Of a stretch of 64,000 nucleotides of DNA, positions 40,901-52,199 are shown piece by piece. The stretch's first letter is position 1. Every line of letters starts with the position of its first letter. The stretch comes from Euphorbia lathyris. Its lineage: Eukaryota > Streptophyta > Magnoliopsida > Malpighiales > Euphorbiaceae. The stretch covers positions 79,421,001-79,485,000 of the forward strand of contig NC_088913.1 in assembly GCF_963576675.1 (NCBI RefSeq), read 5' to 3'. The notes under the pieces were generated by a model. The model worked only from the letters and a program-made list of their open reading frames with translations. It did no database searches and was not told the origin of the DNA. Made by a program: the position numbers and the translations under genes.

Positions 40901-42640
40901 AACATCCATAACAATACTATCCCAAAAGTATTGATAAAATCGGGTTAAACCCCATTTTAGTGCCATTTAAAAAAAATATTCCTAATATAAAATTAGTTAA
41001 AAAATATTTCTTTCAAAAATGTAGTTTTTGAACTATGGTTCAAAAAAATATATTTAATCGGCGCCGTAATGAGCAATTGTTCCCAAGATTCCTGCAACAA
41101 TTCGGTAGTGACGTAAACCCACGGCCCAAAATGATATTTTAAATATTTTTTAATTATTTATATTAAAAAAATAAAATTTAAATTGGAAAAATATTGATTA
41201 TTTATTTTATAGAATGCTGATTAAAAATTAGAAATTAATTTTTTAATAAATTATTATAAATCATGGTTAAATATATATGATTATATCGTACTTGTAAAAT
41301 TATAATTAATGGTCACTTTAAATATTTCAAATATCAATTATGTTTAAACCATTTTCTTTCTATTATTAATAAAAATTCTATTAATAAAAATTCTGTTAAA
41401 ATGTTAAAACTAAATATGTTACCTATAAGTTAATCAATTTTTTTTTTTTAATTAAATTGTCTAAAATATTTTATTGTGTTATTTAATATAATTAAAAAAA
41501 CTAACAAAAAATACACGAAACTGCTTCAACTTATCGACAAACTTGTTTGGAAGATCCGATGTGACGGCTAAACAATAGTCAACCCGGTCTTTTCAATTTT
41601 TTTTGTAGCGTATGACTAAAATTGATCTTGCTTGGAAACATCAAGGTTAAATTTACATAATTTCATATACGTTAAGCTAAATTTGCACTTCGCTTTAAAA
41701 ATTAAGGTTAAATATTTAGTATACTATTAAGAAAAATTATGTTAAAATGCTAAAAATTATATCCGCTACATATAAGTTTATTATGACTTTTTTGACAAAC
41801 TGACTAAAATATTTATAGTTACAAAAAATTGATTTTTTGTTACACGACCACTTCAGACATTCTAAAAATCAATATCTTTTTACTAAATGTCACTTTAAAC
41901 CTTTTAAAAATTGATTTTTTTTATAAACTGTCACTTCAGACCTTCTAAAAATTGATTTTTTTTAAAAGTTGTCACTTCATACATTCTAGAAATAATTTTT
42001 TTTTTACAAACGGTCACTGCGGACCTTCTAAAAATCAATTTTTTTTGGACAAACTGTCACTTCAGAGTGTGATTCACCTAAGTCCATAAAAATTTTGAGG
42101 CCTCTTTGTCTCTGTAACGTTCTTTATAAGACCATAGCTAAAGTTCTTCCAATAGACTTAAAGTTATTTTGCCATATATTGTGAGTGAAAGCCAATCCAA
42201 TTTTGTCGCAGACATATTATTGATATCATTCAAATCGCTTTTGAATGTATTCATCGCATGAAAAGAAAGAACAATGGGAATAAGGGCGATGTTGCACTTA
42301 AAATCGATATTAGTTAATAAAGCCTATGCTAAGTGGATTAGTGTTTATTGGAAGCTGTGATAAAGCGTATGTGTTTTTATGATATTCGGGTTTAATGGAT
42401 TATGCTTTGTGTTTCTTCTGTTTCATATTATGTTGCTATTAATATTGATCTTGTTGGTCATATGTATGATCTTTGGCAAAGGCTTGAGACAATGGGACCT
42501 AGTGTCTCCTTATTTTGTTATCGTTTATGCTGAGGTCATAGATAAGTTAATTTCTGAAGCAGAGTCTGATGATCTTATTAATGGTTGAAGAATTTGTATG
42601 AGTGTCCCGTTGTATCTCACTTGATTTTTTTTTCTGATAT
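40253..42640. repeat. Large inverted repeat of LINE RT sequence
   Basis: The left arm (about 40253-40860) and the right arm (about 42080-42640) are reverse complements at roughly 88-90% by eye over about 560 bp. For example, AGAGACAAAGAGGCCTCAAA pairs with TTTGAGGCCTCTTTGTCTCT. The spacer is about 1.2 kb and AT-rich. A transcript through it would form a long hairpin. Confidence 0.85.
41860..42070 (+). repeat. Minisatellite of about 50-bp units in the inverted-repeat spacer
   Basis: Four to five units share CTTCTAAAAATTGATTTTTT and a TGTCACTTCA block, ending exactly where the right arm begins. Confidence 0.75.
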
Positions 42641-43042
42641 CAATTTCTTATAGGTCGCGAAAAGGATCTTGCCATAGATCTTCCCACGAAGAAATCACTT
42701 TGCTGTTGTTTTCGGCTTTCCTTGAATTACCTATCTTTCTTAAATTTACGATAAATGATTTTTTTTTTTTTTAATTAAAGAGGTTACCACTCTTCCTTAA
42801 TCTTTTGATTGAAAAATCTGCATAACATTGATCAATAAAGAAGCCCTTTTTATAAGAGGTATAAGATTCCTAAGCACCTAAGGTATCCTTGGCTAAAAAG
42901 GATTCTACCACCATTAGGTTTCTACCAAAATTAATAGAATAAAACCCTACTAGCAAAAGAAACACGAAAATTAACCTAATTAACTAAGCAGTAACTGAAC
43001 CTAAAATAATAAATATTTAAACAGAATACTATTTAGTGCTTA
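42641..43042. other. AT-rich spacer
   Basis: No gene or clear repeat was recognised. It contains a T run at about 42760-42771. Confidence 0.4.
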
Positions 43043-43668
43043 AGGCCTTGTTTGAATGGAGGGTAAGGTAATGTAAGTTAAAGTGAGGTGTATCAAATAA
43101 CTTGTTGTGTTTGAATAGAAGGTAAGGTAAATGATGATTTAATAATGTAATTGTATTTAGTTTGATGGTTAAATAAAATAAAGTTAAATACAAAATTACT
43201 TTTATATCCTTAATCTTATAACTTCTATTTCACTATTAACTATATCAATTATAATCAATTCCAAATTTCTATATGCTAAGAACAATCCCAAATTTCTAAG
43301 AACAATGCTAAAAGGAAACGCATACTATATTTTATGATTAATTGAACAAAAGAGTCTATATCAAAGTAATTGGATTAATTGAATAAATTTAACAAATTAT
43401 GGAAAAAAAAAAAATCACATGTATGTCTCAGATTTTCTGAAAATTCCTTAGCACATCACACTAGCATAAAAGATTTTTTTTCAACACCATTGATTGAAAA
43501 GAACAAGAAAAGGAGTAATTTTGAAAATAAACAGAGATAAAGGGTAGTTTTGGAAATATAACATCATTCACCATACTTACCCACCGATTTGGAGTGTAAA
43601 GAAAATCACTCAAAATTCAACTTCAGTTACCATTCTCTTCGATTACACCTCGAAACAAACAAGGTGAC
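43043..43668. mobile_element. Possible MITE with CCTTGTTTG ends
   Basis: The left end AAGGCCTTGTTTGAATGG and the reverse complement of the right end (AGGTCACCTTGTTTGTTTCG) are alike. GGGTAAGGTAA-type words are repeated just inside the left end, and GTGAGGGTAGG occurs inverted near the right. No target duplication was established. Confidence 0.4.
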
Positions 43669-43698
43669 CTACCCTCACTTACTTTAAAATACGGTTCT

Positions 43699-43890
43699 TA
43701 TATTAAGCACTCAGTCTTCCATGTCACTCGGAGGACCTCCAATTCACATTTGAACACGTGTAGTGTGACCCCACATAATAATTAAAATAGTAGAGTCTTT
43801 TATAGTATATGTATGTCCATATTACACGTGTCAAAATATATATGGGAGGTCCTCCATTTGACATGGAGAACCGAGTGCTTCCAATAATTT
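43699..43890 (-). mobile_element. MITE, copy 2 (inverted relative to 26563-26750)
   Basis: Its reverse complement aligns end to end with the copy at 26563-26750. Ends are AAGCACTC...GAGTGCTT. It lies 18 bases beyond the stop codon of the PPR gene and so probably within its 3' UTR. Confidence 0.75.
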
Positions 43891-43907
43891 GCCCAACCAA
43901 ACAAGCT

Positions 43908-45745
43908 CTAAGTGGCCCCACAGTCCACCTTGGCAGCAGCTTTCTTCTCCTTTGGTTTACGGATGTATTTTTTGCCCACTTTTTTGCCCACTTTTTCGCC
44001 CACAAAAGCATCCGTAACACTTAACCTCTCATCTTTATCCATAGATAATTCTTCCAGTTTATCTAAAGAAATAATATCCTTGTCCACAAGTAATTTTACA
44101 AATTCTTCTGTTTGCTGAGTGTCTCCTGCTGCTTTCAGGTACTCCAAGCACGCTTTTAAACTTGCAACCTCTGGCACTGGCTCCCATTCCCATTTGATTC
44201 CAGAAATCAGTACAATTGTTTTCTTCATCATTTCCACAGCCTTCTGTGGTTGCTTATTCTGAAAGTATCCTTCAACCAAATGATACCATGTCCAAGCATT
44301 TGGTTTCCCGCCTTTCGATATTGCCCTTTCAATCAAGGCTTCTGCCTTCTTCATAAGACCCTTGCTGGAATAGGCACCAATCATGATATTTCGGATGTTC
44401 ATATTATATGTAAGACCATGCTGAGATTCCCACTCATCAAAGATTTCTTCTGCCATTTCAAAGTCGCCTAACTTCACGAGAGAATTCAGGATCTGCGAAT
44501 ATCCCTTGTTCTCAACCTTGTATATCTTGTATTCTGACCAGACTCTTAGAAGTTCCATCTTCATCTCCATGTTCGTATATTGTGTCAGAAGCTGATTATA
44601 CTTGGACATGCTAATAAGACCTGGCTTGCTTCTAAGAAGTGCCTCGGCCTTCTTCAACATTTTATAAGCTTTGAACGGTAGACCTGCTTTTCTATAACCA
44701 ATTGCAGCAGCAATGTAATCACTGAAACTAGGGACAACTTTGGGATCAGATTCCCACATCATCACTATCTTATCCATTCCCTCAATGTCCATAACAGTTG
44801 TATATGCACTTAGTTGAATGTCTAGTGTAGACTTGTCACGAACCACAGCATTCTCTTCCATCTCCTTCAACAAAGCATCAAACTTCTCCATTTTTCCAAT
44901 CTTATAGTAAAGGTAAAGCATGAAGTTATAATCCTTTGTCACCATAGCAAATCCCAAATCCCTCATCTTTTGCATTACTGCTTCTGCCTTTTCGACATGT
45001 TCTACACCTGCGAAGCATTTGAGGAGCGAATGGTAAACATCACGGTCTAGTAGTTTTTGTGGAAGGTTATTGAAATATCGCTCTGCTTGTTCTATCCCTT
45101 GAACTTTCAAAATCAAGCCCAATCGGAACGCAGCATCAAATGAAGTGAGCTCATAGCATCTTTTGTTAGTCATCCACAATGAAATCTTAGAAACAAAATA
45201 ACAGAACATAAGACTTCATTCAGCATATCATTACCAAGCTAACATCTAGAATATAATTCTGATACAACAGATTCATAACAAATTATTCTCCACAGGCATA
45301 AAAGTTAAGCGAATTCCATTTTCTTATCTAGTGAAATTACTGAAACTAGACTAAATTCCTGACATATCTACAAAGATTAAATTGACTAGAAACTAGATTA
45401 AAATCCTGGAATATAAAATGTAAAACGACTGATGAAATGCTACAAGAAGTAGATGATCAAATTGAGTACCTCTAGAGCATGATGGTAAAGCTTCTGGTGA
45501 CACAATTTGTTAATGATGGCTATTAGGGTTTCTCGGTCATCAGATAGTCCTTTTTCGCCCCAGCGGTCAAGAACCGGCACAACCAAGAGATTAGGGTTCT
45601 CAACCGAAGAAATCCGACTCATCAGATCATCATTGTCCTCCCCACTAGGTCTTGCCTTTGAAGAGTAAAGTTTTGATTGGAAGCCATTTCCAGATTCAAA
45701 GCGACTAATTTTAGGCACCAAACTTCTTAATCGAGCAAACTGCAT
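43908..45745 (-). CDS. P-class pentatricopeptide repeat protein (517 aa)
   Basis: Exon 1 is 45470-45745 and exon 2 is 43908-45185, with the intron (45186-45469) in phase 0 after HHALE. The N-terminus MQFARLRSLVPKISRF is rich in R/S without acids and looks like a mitochondrial targeting peptide. Helical PPR units follow from about residue 135, e.g. DVYHSLLKCFAGVEHVEKAE, YNFMLYLYYKIGKMEKFDAL, YNQLLTQYTNMEMKMELLRV and NIRNIMIGAYSSKGLMKKAE. The conserved tail has KWEWEPVPEVASLKACLEYL. This places it in the short mitochondrial P-class PPR group, which binds organelle RNA. The C-terminus is basic and repetitive (VGEKVGKKVGKKYIRK). The frame is intact. A MITE abuts the stop codon, and another TIR element lies about 150 bases upstream of the ATG, so 5' and 3' regulatory sequence is largely transposon-derived. 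Confidence 0.93.
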
Positions 45746-45897
45746 CTCTTGAAAAGATGGCTAACTGAAGATCTTCAATTCGGAGATAGAAAATAGCTTT
45801 GAGGGTTTATCGAACAGGGTTTTGAAAACAATAAGTAATGTTCGGGTCTGGACTTTACGTATTCGGCCCAGAGGTTTGACCCGGTTCGGGGTTTATC

Positions 45898-46395
45898 TCA
45901 TTCGCCCCTGAACTTATCCAAAATGGTTGATTGGCCCCTGAACTTTCAAAGTGTCTCGATAGCTCCCTGAACTTGCATAAACTGTTTAGTTAGCCTCCTG
46001 AACTTGCATAAAATATAATCAATTAATCACTCGATTGTAAAAAAGTAAGTTAAATGCGTAAGATATGTTGCACGCATCTTAAAAAAAGTAAAACGACCAA
46101 AGTCGGGGTATGCGATTATAATATTAGAGAAGAAAATGTTTTATAGTTGAATAAGTAAGAAATTTTTTTAACATGTTTTAATCTATTTAGTGAAGTATGT
46201 AATAACACTCTAAGACACGTGTAACATATCTTTCGCATTTGACTTACTTTTTTACAACCGAATGATTAATTGATTATATTTTACGCAAGTTCAGGAGGCT
46301 AACTAAACAGTTTATGCAAGTTCAGGGAGCTATCGAGACACTTTGAAAGTTCAGGGGCCAATCAACCATTTTAGACAAGTTCAGGGGGCAAATGA
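45898..46395. mobile_element. Long-TIR MITE (about 180-bp arms)
   Basis: The left arm (45898-46077) and right arm (46217-46395) are near-perfect reverse complements. They include GGCCCCTGAACTTTCAAAGT and its partner, repeated CCTGAACTTGCATAAA blocks, and AAAAAAGTAAGTT. Only about 140 bases separate them. There is no ORF. It lies in the promoter of the PPR gene. Confidence 0.88.
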
Positions 46396-46567
46396 TGGTA
46401 TTAAGCCATTTTTTTAGGTTAAATTATAAAACTAGGTCAAATTGGAGGCCCATTTACATATTTAACCTATTTACTCAACCTACTATATATCTAGACTGTT
46501 TTTATGTGACTTTCCCATAATACCCCAATCTTTAATCTTCCCATTCCCCTTCCTTACGGTTTCCTCT

Positions 46568-46906
46568 TCACCTAAAATGGCTATCCTCCTCCTTCCACAG
46601 GGATCTAACATGCAAAATCTTCAATACGTTTTCCCCACCTCTCTCTCCATTCTCGACTAAGACAGCGTCGTCTACAGCCAATCCATTAGACCTATTACTT
46701 TTACCTCCGTCGGGCCATAAAGATTGCAAAGAATACCTAATAGAGAATTTAGACACCGCTTTCTGAGGCTGAGCGGCAGTCACGGTAGATTTCTCTCGAT
46801 TCAACTTACTTACATGCAATGTATTTATACGAGCCTCCAAAGATCCACCGACGGAGATCGACGGAGCAATACCATGAATCTCTGTTTTTAAACAGAGAGT
46901 ATCCAT
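46568..46906 (-). CDS. Captured ORF in the Pack-MULE (112 aa, family unknown)
   Basis: An ATG at 46906 opens MDTLCLKTEIHGIAPSISVG, a serine- and basic-containing N-terminus that could be a plastid transit peptide. SKFSIRYSLQSLWPDGGKSN (about 52-71) and GERGGENVLKILHVRSLWKE (about 88-107) look like genuine folded-protein sequence with normal codon composition. Its base composition is richer in GC than the surroundings. The frame ends at TAG (46568-46570) shortly after LWKEED. I cannot name the family. The abrupt end and the enclosure by terminal inverted repeats suggest a fragment or first exon copied from a host gene. Whether it is expressed is unknown. Confidence 0.5.
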   Translation of the reverse strand: MDTLCLKTEIHGIAPSISVGGSLEARINTLHVSKLNREKSTVTAAQPQKAVSKFSIRYSLQSLWPDGGKSNRSNGLAVDDAVLVENGERGGENVLKILHVRSLWKEEDSHFR

Positions 46907-47064
46907 TTTTTGTTAGCGTTAATTTTGGTTGTGAGTGATATTTAATGTTGTTATTGTGGCAATCTTGTTGTAAATTTTGATAATGTTATGATTTTAATGT
47001 TAGAATCCGTTGTTGTTTGCCATTTTTTGTTATATACCACTTAGCGAATTTTGTTAAAAACACA

Positions 47065-47265
47065 TCCAGACTTCGCATATGCTAATTAAAATTATCAACT
47101 AAACCAAACATTCGCTTCGCAGGTTTCGCATATGCTAATTAAAATCATCAACTAAACCAAACATTTGCTTCGTAGACTTCGCATATGCTAATTCATCAAC
47201 TATACTTTAGCTTCGCATATTAGCTTCAGAAGCTTCGCATATGCTAACTTCTGCGAAGTCAGACG
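47065..47265 (+). repeat. Subterminal tandem repeat of the Pack-MULE
   Basis: Three to four degenerate units of about 54 bp contain TTCGCATATGCTAATTAAAA and ATCAACTAAACCAAACATT. Repeats just inside the terminal inverted repeat are common in MULEs. Confidence 0.7.
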
Positions 47266-47411
47266 GGAGGAAGACAGCTGCACGTAAATATTGAGGGTAT
47301 TATGGGAAAGTCACACAAAAACAGTCTAGATATATAGTAGGTTGAGTAAATGAGTTAAATATGTAAATAGACCTCTCATTTGACCTAATTTTATAATTTA
47401 CCTTTTTTTTA

Positions 47412-50400
47412 TTATTATTGTTATGTTTTAATCATGTCACGGTTATAATACTTAAGTTGCCGAAAATTATGTTTATATTCTAAAGCCAACAGTAAAATTA
47501 AGCATAAATATATGTAATTTACCCTTTTTAATGGGAAAATTACACAGAAATTCATTTTTTTTAAATTATTTATAAATATGTCAAGTTATAATTTTGGATT
47601 ATATCAAACTAGTAAAATCAATACTTTTAATATATTTTAAGGATTAGAATTTATAAATTAAAAGTTTAGAATATATTTTCTAGAATTTATGATTTATGAA
47701 TTGGAGTCTAGATTTTTAAAATTATGGTGTAAAACCATAATATATAAAGAATAATGATATATTAAGAATTAATTTAGTGATATGAATTAGTTGTAATTTT
47801 GTACTTAATTATGATATTTATGTATTTGGCCCTTTTTTAATTAAGCCTCACTGATCCATTTATGCTCTATTTTTTGCTATTTTCATCTTTTTTATTTTCT
47901 TCACCCGTCTAGGCCCATAAATCCAATTACTCTTATCTATACTATATATAATTGCGGAAGCAGAGAGAAATAAGGAGAAGTGTTTTAGAGGCATTTTTGA
48001 TGAGTTGTCAACGGAGTATAAAATCAAAATTAAAAAGATTTAATTAATTAAAAATAACATATTTATATTTATAATATATTAAACAATTACTATCTCATTA
48101 ATTAAAATAATAAAATAAAGTAAGAGTTACAAGAAGATGAAAAAAACACAAAGCAAAGGAAATCCAAAAGTCACAAATAAACTTCTATATAAAGCATGAT
48201 AGATAGTACTCCACCATTATATTCATTGGCCATAATAGATAGTATTATAATTTTGAAGGTAATTATTCGATTTTTTCATATGTTGTAGTTATTTTGTTCT
48301 CAATTGTGTTGTTATTTTATTTTTATTAAATAATAGTTGTTATAGTTTCATCTTTCAGATCCATTTCTGTCGTTACCCAGGTTTTATATCTCTCGCTACC
48401 TTATCTATGTTTTCTTTTTTTTTTTTATGTGTTTTTTTTCAAACTGATATCTCCAATTGAATAAATCCGATAGAAATAGAAGATGCATGGACAACTAAAA
48501 TCGGGAAACACAAAAGTGTCAAAAATTACAAGAATTTCTTATGTTTCTCAAGGTAATTATTCGATTTTTTTTCCATATATTATAGTTATTTGTTTTTTTC
48601 AAACTGATATCTCCAATTGAAGAAATCTGATAAAAATAGAAGATGCATGGACAACTAAAATTGGAAAAGATAAAAGTGTCAAAAATACCAAGAAATTCTT
48701 ATGTTTCTCAAGGTAATTATTCGATTTTTTTTCATATGTTGTAGTTATTTTTGTTCTCGATTATGTTGTCGTTTTATTTTTATTAAACAATAGTTGTATA
48801 GTTTCATATTTCAGAGATGAAATTCCATTTCTATCGTTACACAGGTTCCATACCTCTCGCTACCTTATCCATGTTTTCTTTTTTATGTCTTTTTTTTTTC
48901 AAAATGACTAAAATAAAGATTTTGTATATTTGTATTCTTTTTTAGTATATGTTGCTAGGTGTTATCATTTTGATTGTTAACTCTAACTAAATTTTAGATT
49001 TTCGGCTTTATATGAACTTAATTTTTAGCTTTAATTGAAGTTAAATTAATTTTTCTAATTTGGAACCTGTTGAAATTCTCATTTTTTTTAGTTTGAGTTT
49101 ATCTAACTGATATGGATTGTATTTTCTATTTTTATGCATTTTGGTACAAATAGATATAAAGTTTCATACAATAGTTGTTTATTGAAATTTGATACATATT
49201 AAATAAAATATTAAAGAGGTATTGAAATATTATACTTACAATGAAGTTTATTTCAATTATAAATTATGTTATATTGTTATTATTAAGAATTTATTTTTTC
49301 TCAGTTCTCTAGACAAAGAAATTATAAGCGTCTAATACACTTGATAAGATGTTTATTCTTGAAGAATTTGGATTATGTTAGATACGAATTCAAAATGAAG
49401 ATAAATAAAAATAAAGTTTGATGCTCAAAATCCTAAAAATGTACATTAACTATGGTATATTAAGATAATTGCTTTTGCAACTTTGACTTATATAGTTTTT
49501 AACTATTATATTGTAGTTTGTACAAAATTGTTAGTATTTCAAGAGTTTTTTACAGATGAAAATGAAGCATAATCATAGGACAAGTTGTTGGAAAATTTTA
49601 ATTAAAAAATATTATTATTGGAATCTTTTCAAATTCTCAAATGTTGAGCATAATGATTCTAATTATTAGAATTAATTTCACATATTAATTATAAGCTTTT
49701 TGTTTTGTACTGAGTGGTTACAATTGTGATTTAATTCTATTTAACTAAAATTAATTTATGGATTTAATACTTCATTAAGAAAAATAAAAAAATTTAATTA
49801 ATGGGCAAAAAATATTTCCACTCTCCTCTTTATATGCTTATATCTTAACATTATCTTTTATTTTCGAAAAAAACGAAAGGAATATAGTTTTCTCCTAACT
49901 ATCTTTTTCCCTTCATTTTTGTTTTCTATTTTTTTGTTTGTTTTTCTTGCTTACGAAATTCAAGAATATATAATTATTAAAAAAATATTAATGAAGTCAA
50001 ATAAGTGATATTTGTGACCGTGACTGATATTCTATATAGTGAAAGAATGAAGAACAAATTGATTGAATGTTTTGATGAGATATTACGAGATAAAAATATG
50101 AGAAATCATCACCTTAAGCTGATTCAATTGGATATATTGGATTATTATAGCAGAATGAATAATTGAATTCGAATACTTGGTGATCATGAAATTCCATCAA
50201 GCAAAATGGTTATCATCAAGATGAATTTGTGACAAATTCTTATAATTTTTTTTTATATGTAACATATTGAATTGATAAAATTTCTTCATATGCAACATTA
50301 GAAAAGTATTAATGCTAATAGTTGATAGCATAATATATTGATGTTGCTTCCATTTTAACATTGTAATTCTTTTGTATCGTAGATATAATATTTAATTTTA

Positions 50401-50481
50401 ATTGTAGTTTAATTCAATTTTTGTTTAACATAGATTGTAATTCTTTGTATCGTAAATATAATATTTAATTTTAATTGTAGT
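47412..50481. other. AT-rich intergenic region
   Basis: No gene supported over 3 kb. It contains the nested duplications at 48240-48890 and a short direct repeat at about 50360-50400 and 50430-50480 (TGTAATTCTTTTGTATCGTA and similar). The rest is unremarkable AT-rich sequence with no ORF above 60 codons. Confidence 0.55.
48240..48890 (+). repeat. Nested tandem duplications
   Basis: AAGGTAATTATTCGATTTTT occurs three times (about 48258, 48551 and 48711). A block starting AACTGATATCTCCAATTGAA is present at 48441 and 48602. A block with CTCTCGCTACCTTATC follows the first and third. These are successive local duplications with a few percent divergence. Confidence 0.75.
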
Positions 50482-50539
50482 TTAATTTTTTTTTTTGGTA
50501 GGAACAGGAAAGGAAAAACAAAAACAAAAACCAGAAAAC

Positions 50540-51025
50540 CTAGCCTGGGATTAGCCTAGGGAAGCTAACCCCCACCACATCTTCCATAAGAAAAGAGTGA
50601 AGATAATCAGGAGGATAAGAAAAGGTAGTGACGCCCATCATCCTCTCATGCCCAGCAGTCGCCAAACGATCCGCTACCCGGTTCTGCTCTCTAAAGATGT
50701 GACTAAAATTTATGAAATCAAAGGAAGAGCAAAACCTTCTAATTCCTTTGATAAGATTCTGGCTATTTAAACAAATAGCATTTCTTTCAGAAATCATTTT
50801 GATAGCCACAAGATTGTCAGATTCTACAATCAATTTCTTCAAACCCAGATTCATGGCAAGCTTAAGGCCAGAGAAGATCCCCCAAAGTTCAGCCGAAAAG
50901 GATGAACCCAAACCCAGATTCTGAGTAAACCCAGACACCCAGGCACCCCCATCGTCTCTCAGAACACCTCCTGCAGCAATCTTGTCGTCCTTCAGGCAAG
51001 ATCCATCTGTATTTAATTTCACCAC
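50540..51025 (-). CDS. LINE RNase H domain (161 aa)
   Basis: KLNTDGSCLKDDKIAAGGVL carries the first catalytic Asp. AELWGIFSGLKLA has the Glu, VESDNLVAIKMI the second Asp, and NRVADRLA the last His/Asp region. This is the RVT_3-type RNase H at the C-terminus of plant L1 ORF2. It is open from start to stop but separated from the upstream zf-RVT frame by a stop (51026-51070). Confidence 0.8.
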   Translation of the reverse strand: MVKLNTDGSCLKDDKIAAGGVLRDDGGAWVSGFTQNLGLGSSFSAELWGIFSGLKLAMNLGLKKLIVESDNLVAIKMISERNAICLNSQNLIKGIRRFCSSFDFINFSHIFREQNRVADRLATAGHERMMGVTTFSYPPDYLHSFLMEDVVGVSFPRLIPG

Positions 51026-51070
51026 TCATTCCCTAGGCCTGCACCAACCAAGGAGGTGAACTGTCTTCTT

Positions 51071-52150
51071 CTAGGTTGACCTCGCAAGAGAATCTCCTTT
51101 GAAGCTATCAGTAATATTAAACATTTTTTCCGAGAAGAACTCAATTAAATTAGGAATAGAAACAGATTTTCTTCCAAAGATTTCCTCATTCCTCCACTTC
51201 CAAATCTGGTGACAAACAATGGCAAAGAAAATATCACCATGCTCAAGGTTAGCCAACAACTTCCCACTAACTCCATCAGTAAACCAGTCATGATCAGAGT
51301 GAGCCAAGAAATTAGAAAGCAGGTGGTGGGGGAGACCTTTTCTCCACACCTCTTTACTTCTAGTACAGTCCCTGAGAGCATGGAAAATAGTTTCAATATG
51401 CCCTCTGCATCTGCTACAAGCACCTGAATCCACCAAATGCCGTCTATTTCTGTCCGAGTTAGTGAGCAGCCTGTTCTTAACACCAAGCCACAGAAAGCTC
51501 CTAATGCGGTAAGGAATTTTTAAAGCCCAAATGATTTTCCAAACTTTAGAGTGAGGACCCGTACCATTTTGGTTGAAAGCCTCAAAGGCAGATTGCAGGT
51601 ATACGCCCCATTGTTTGTCAATGCCCAACAATGACTATCCCTATCTTCCTCCTTGTTACTTATCTTGACCCATCTAATCCTTAGGAGCGAATCCAGACTC
51701 AAAAAATAGTCAAATTTAGACCAAATCCAATCCCCCTCAAAATCCACCACATCAGCGATCCTCCAATTGCGGATATTACTAGGCGGAGGGGATCTACACA
51801 CCTCTAATAAAGATTTGCCTCCAACCCAGATGTCATTCCAGAAGCTGATGGACTTCCCATTCCCCACCTCCCAACCTATCCCAGAGCAAAACTCTAAAAA
51901 CACAGAACTGAGGCCTTTCCAAAGAAAAGAACAATTGACAACCCTCTCATTGGGCCCCCCAAAAATCTTATCTTTTCTATATTTTCTACAAAGAAGACGA
52001 ACCCAAAGAGAAGAGGGGAGTTGCCACATTCTCCATAGAAGTTTCATTAATAAAACTTTGTTATTGTCTTTGGCTTGTCTAATCCCTAGGCCTCCCATGC
52101 TTTTAGGTTGGCAAACCTCCTTCCAAGGAACAAAGTGGATCTTCTTCCTG
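51071..52150 (-). pseudogene. LINE ORF2 C-terminal RT and zf-RVT, frameshifted
   Basis: Two overlapping frames (51520-52098 and 51071-51631) together give the region after the RT palm and the zinc-binding zf-RVT domain (IPYRIRSFLWLGVKNRLLT, then CSRCRGHIETIFHALRDC). A frameshift lies near 51560-51630. Confidence 0.75.
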
Positions 52151-52199
52151 ATAGCGTGAATTCTAGTAGTGTTCTTTTTAATGACAAAATGTATATTAC

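Larger units (their letters stand above)
46417..47402 (-). mobile_element. Pack-MULE-like element with a captured gene fragment
   Basis: Terminal inverted repeats of about 110 bp (46417-46527 and 47296-47402) share CAACCTACTATATATCTAGA and GTGACTTTCCCATAATACCC, in inverted form at the right end. Flanking 9-mers ATTTTTTTA (46408-46416) and TTTTTTTTA (47403-47411) differ at one base, as for a 9-bp MULE duplication. Inside are a 112-codon ORF on the minus strand and a subterminal tandem repeat. There is no transposase, so it would depend on another MULE. Confidence 0.8.
50482..52195 (-). mobile_element. 5'-truncated L1-type LINE
   Basis: The minus strand holds the 3' half of ORF2 and ends in a poly-A tail (T run on the plus strand, about 50485-50495). 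Order: end of RT (KSMGGLGIRQAKDNNK, about 52060-52105), zf-RVT (CSRCRGHIETIFHALRDC, about 51370-51425) and an RNase H domain. The 5' end near 52195 is truncated next to the Athila LTR. I could not identify a target duplication. Confidence 0.82.
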
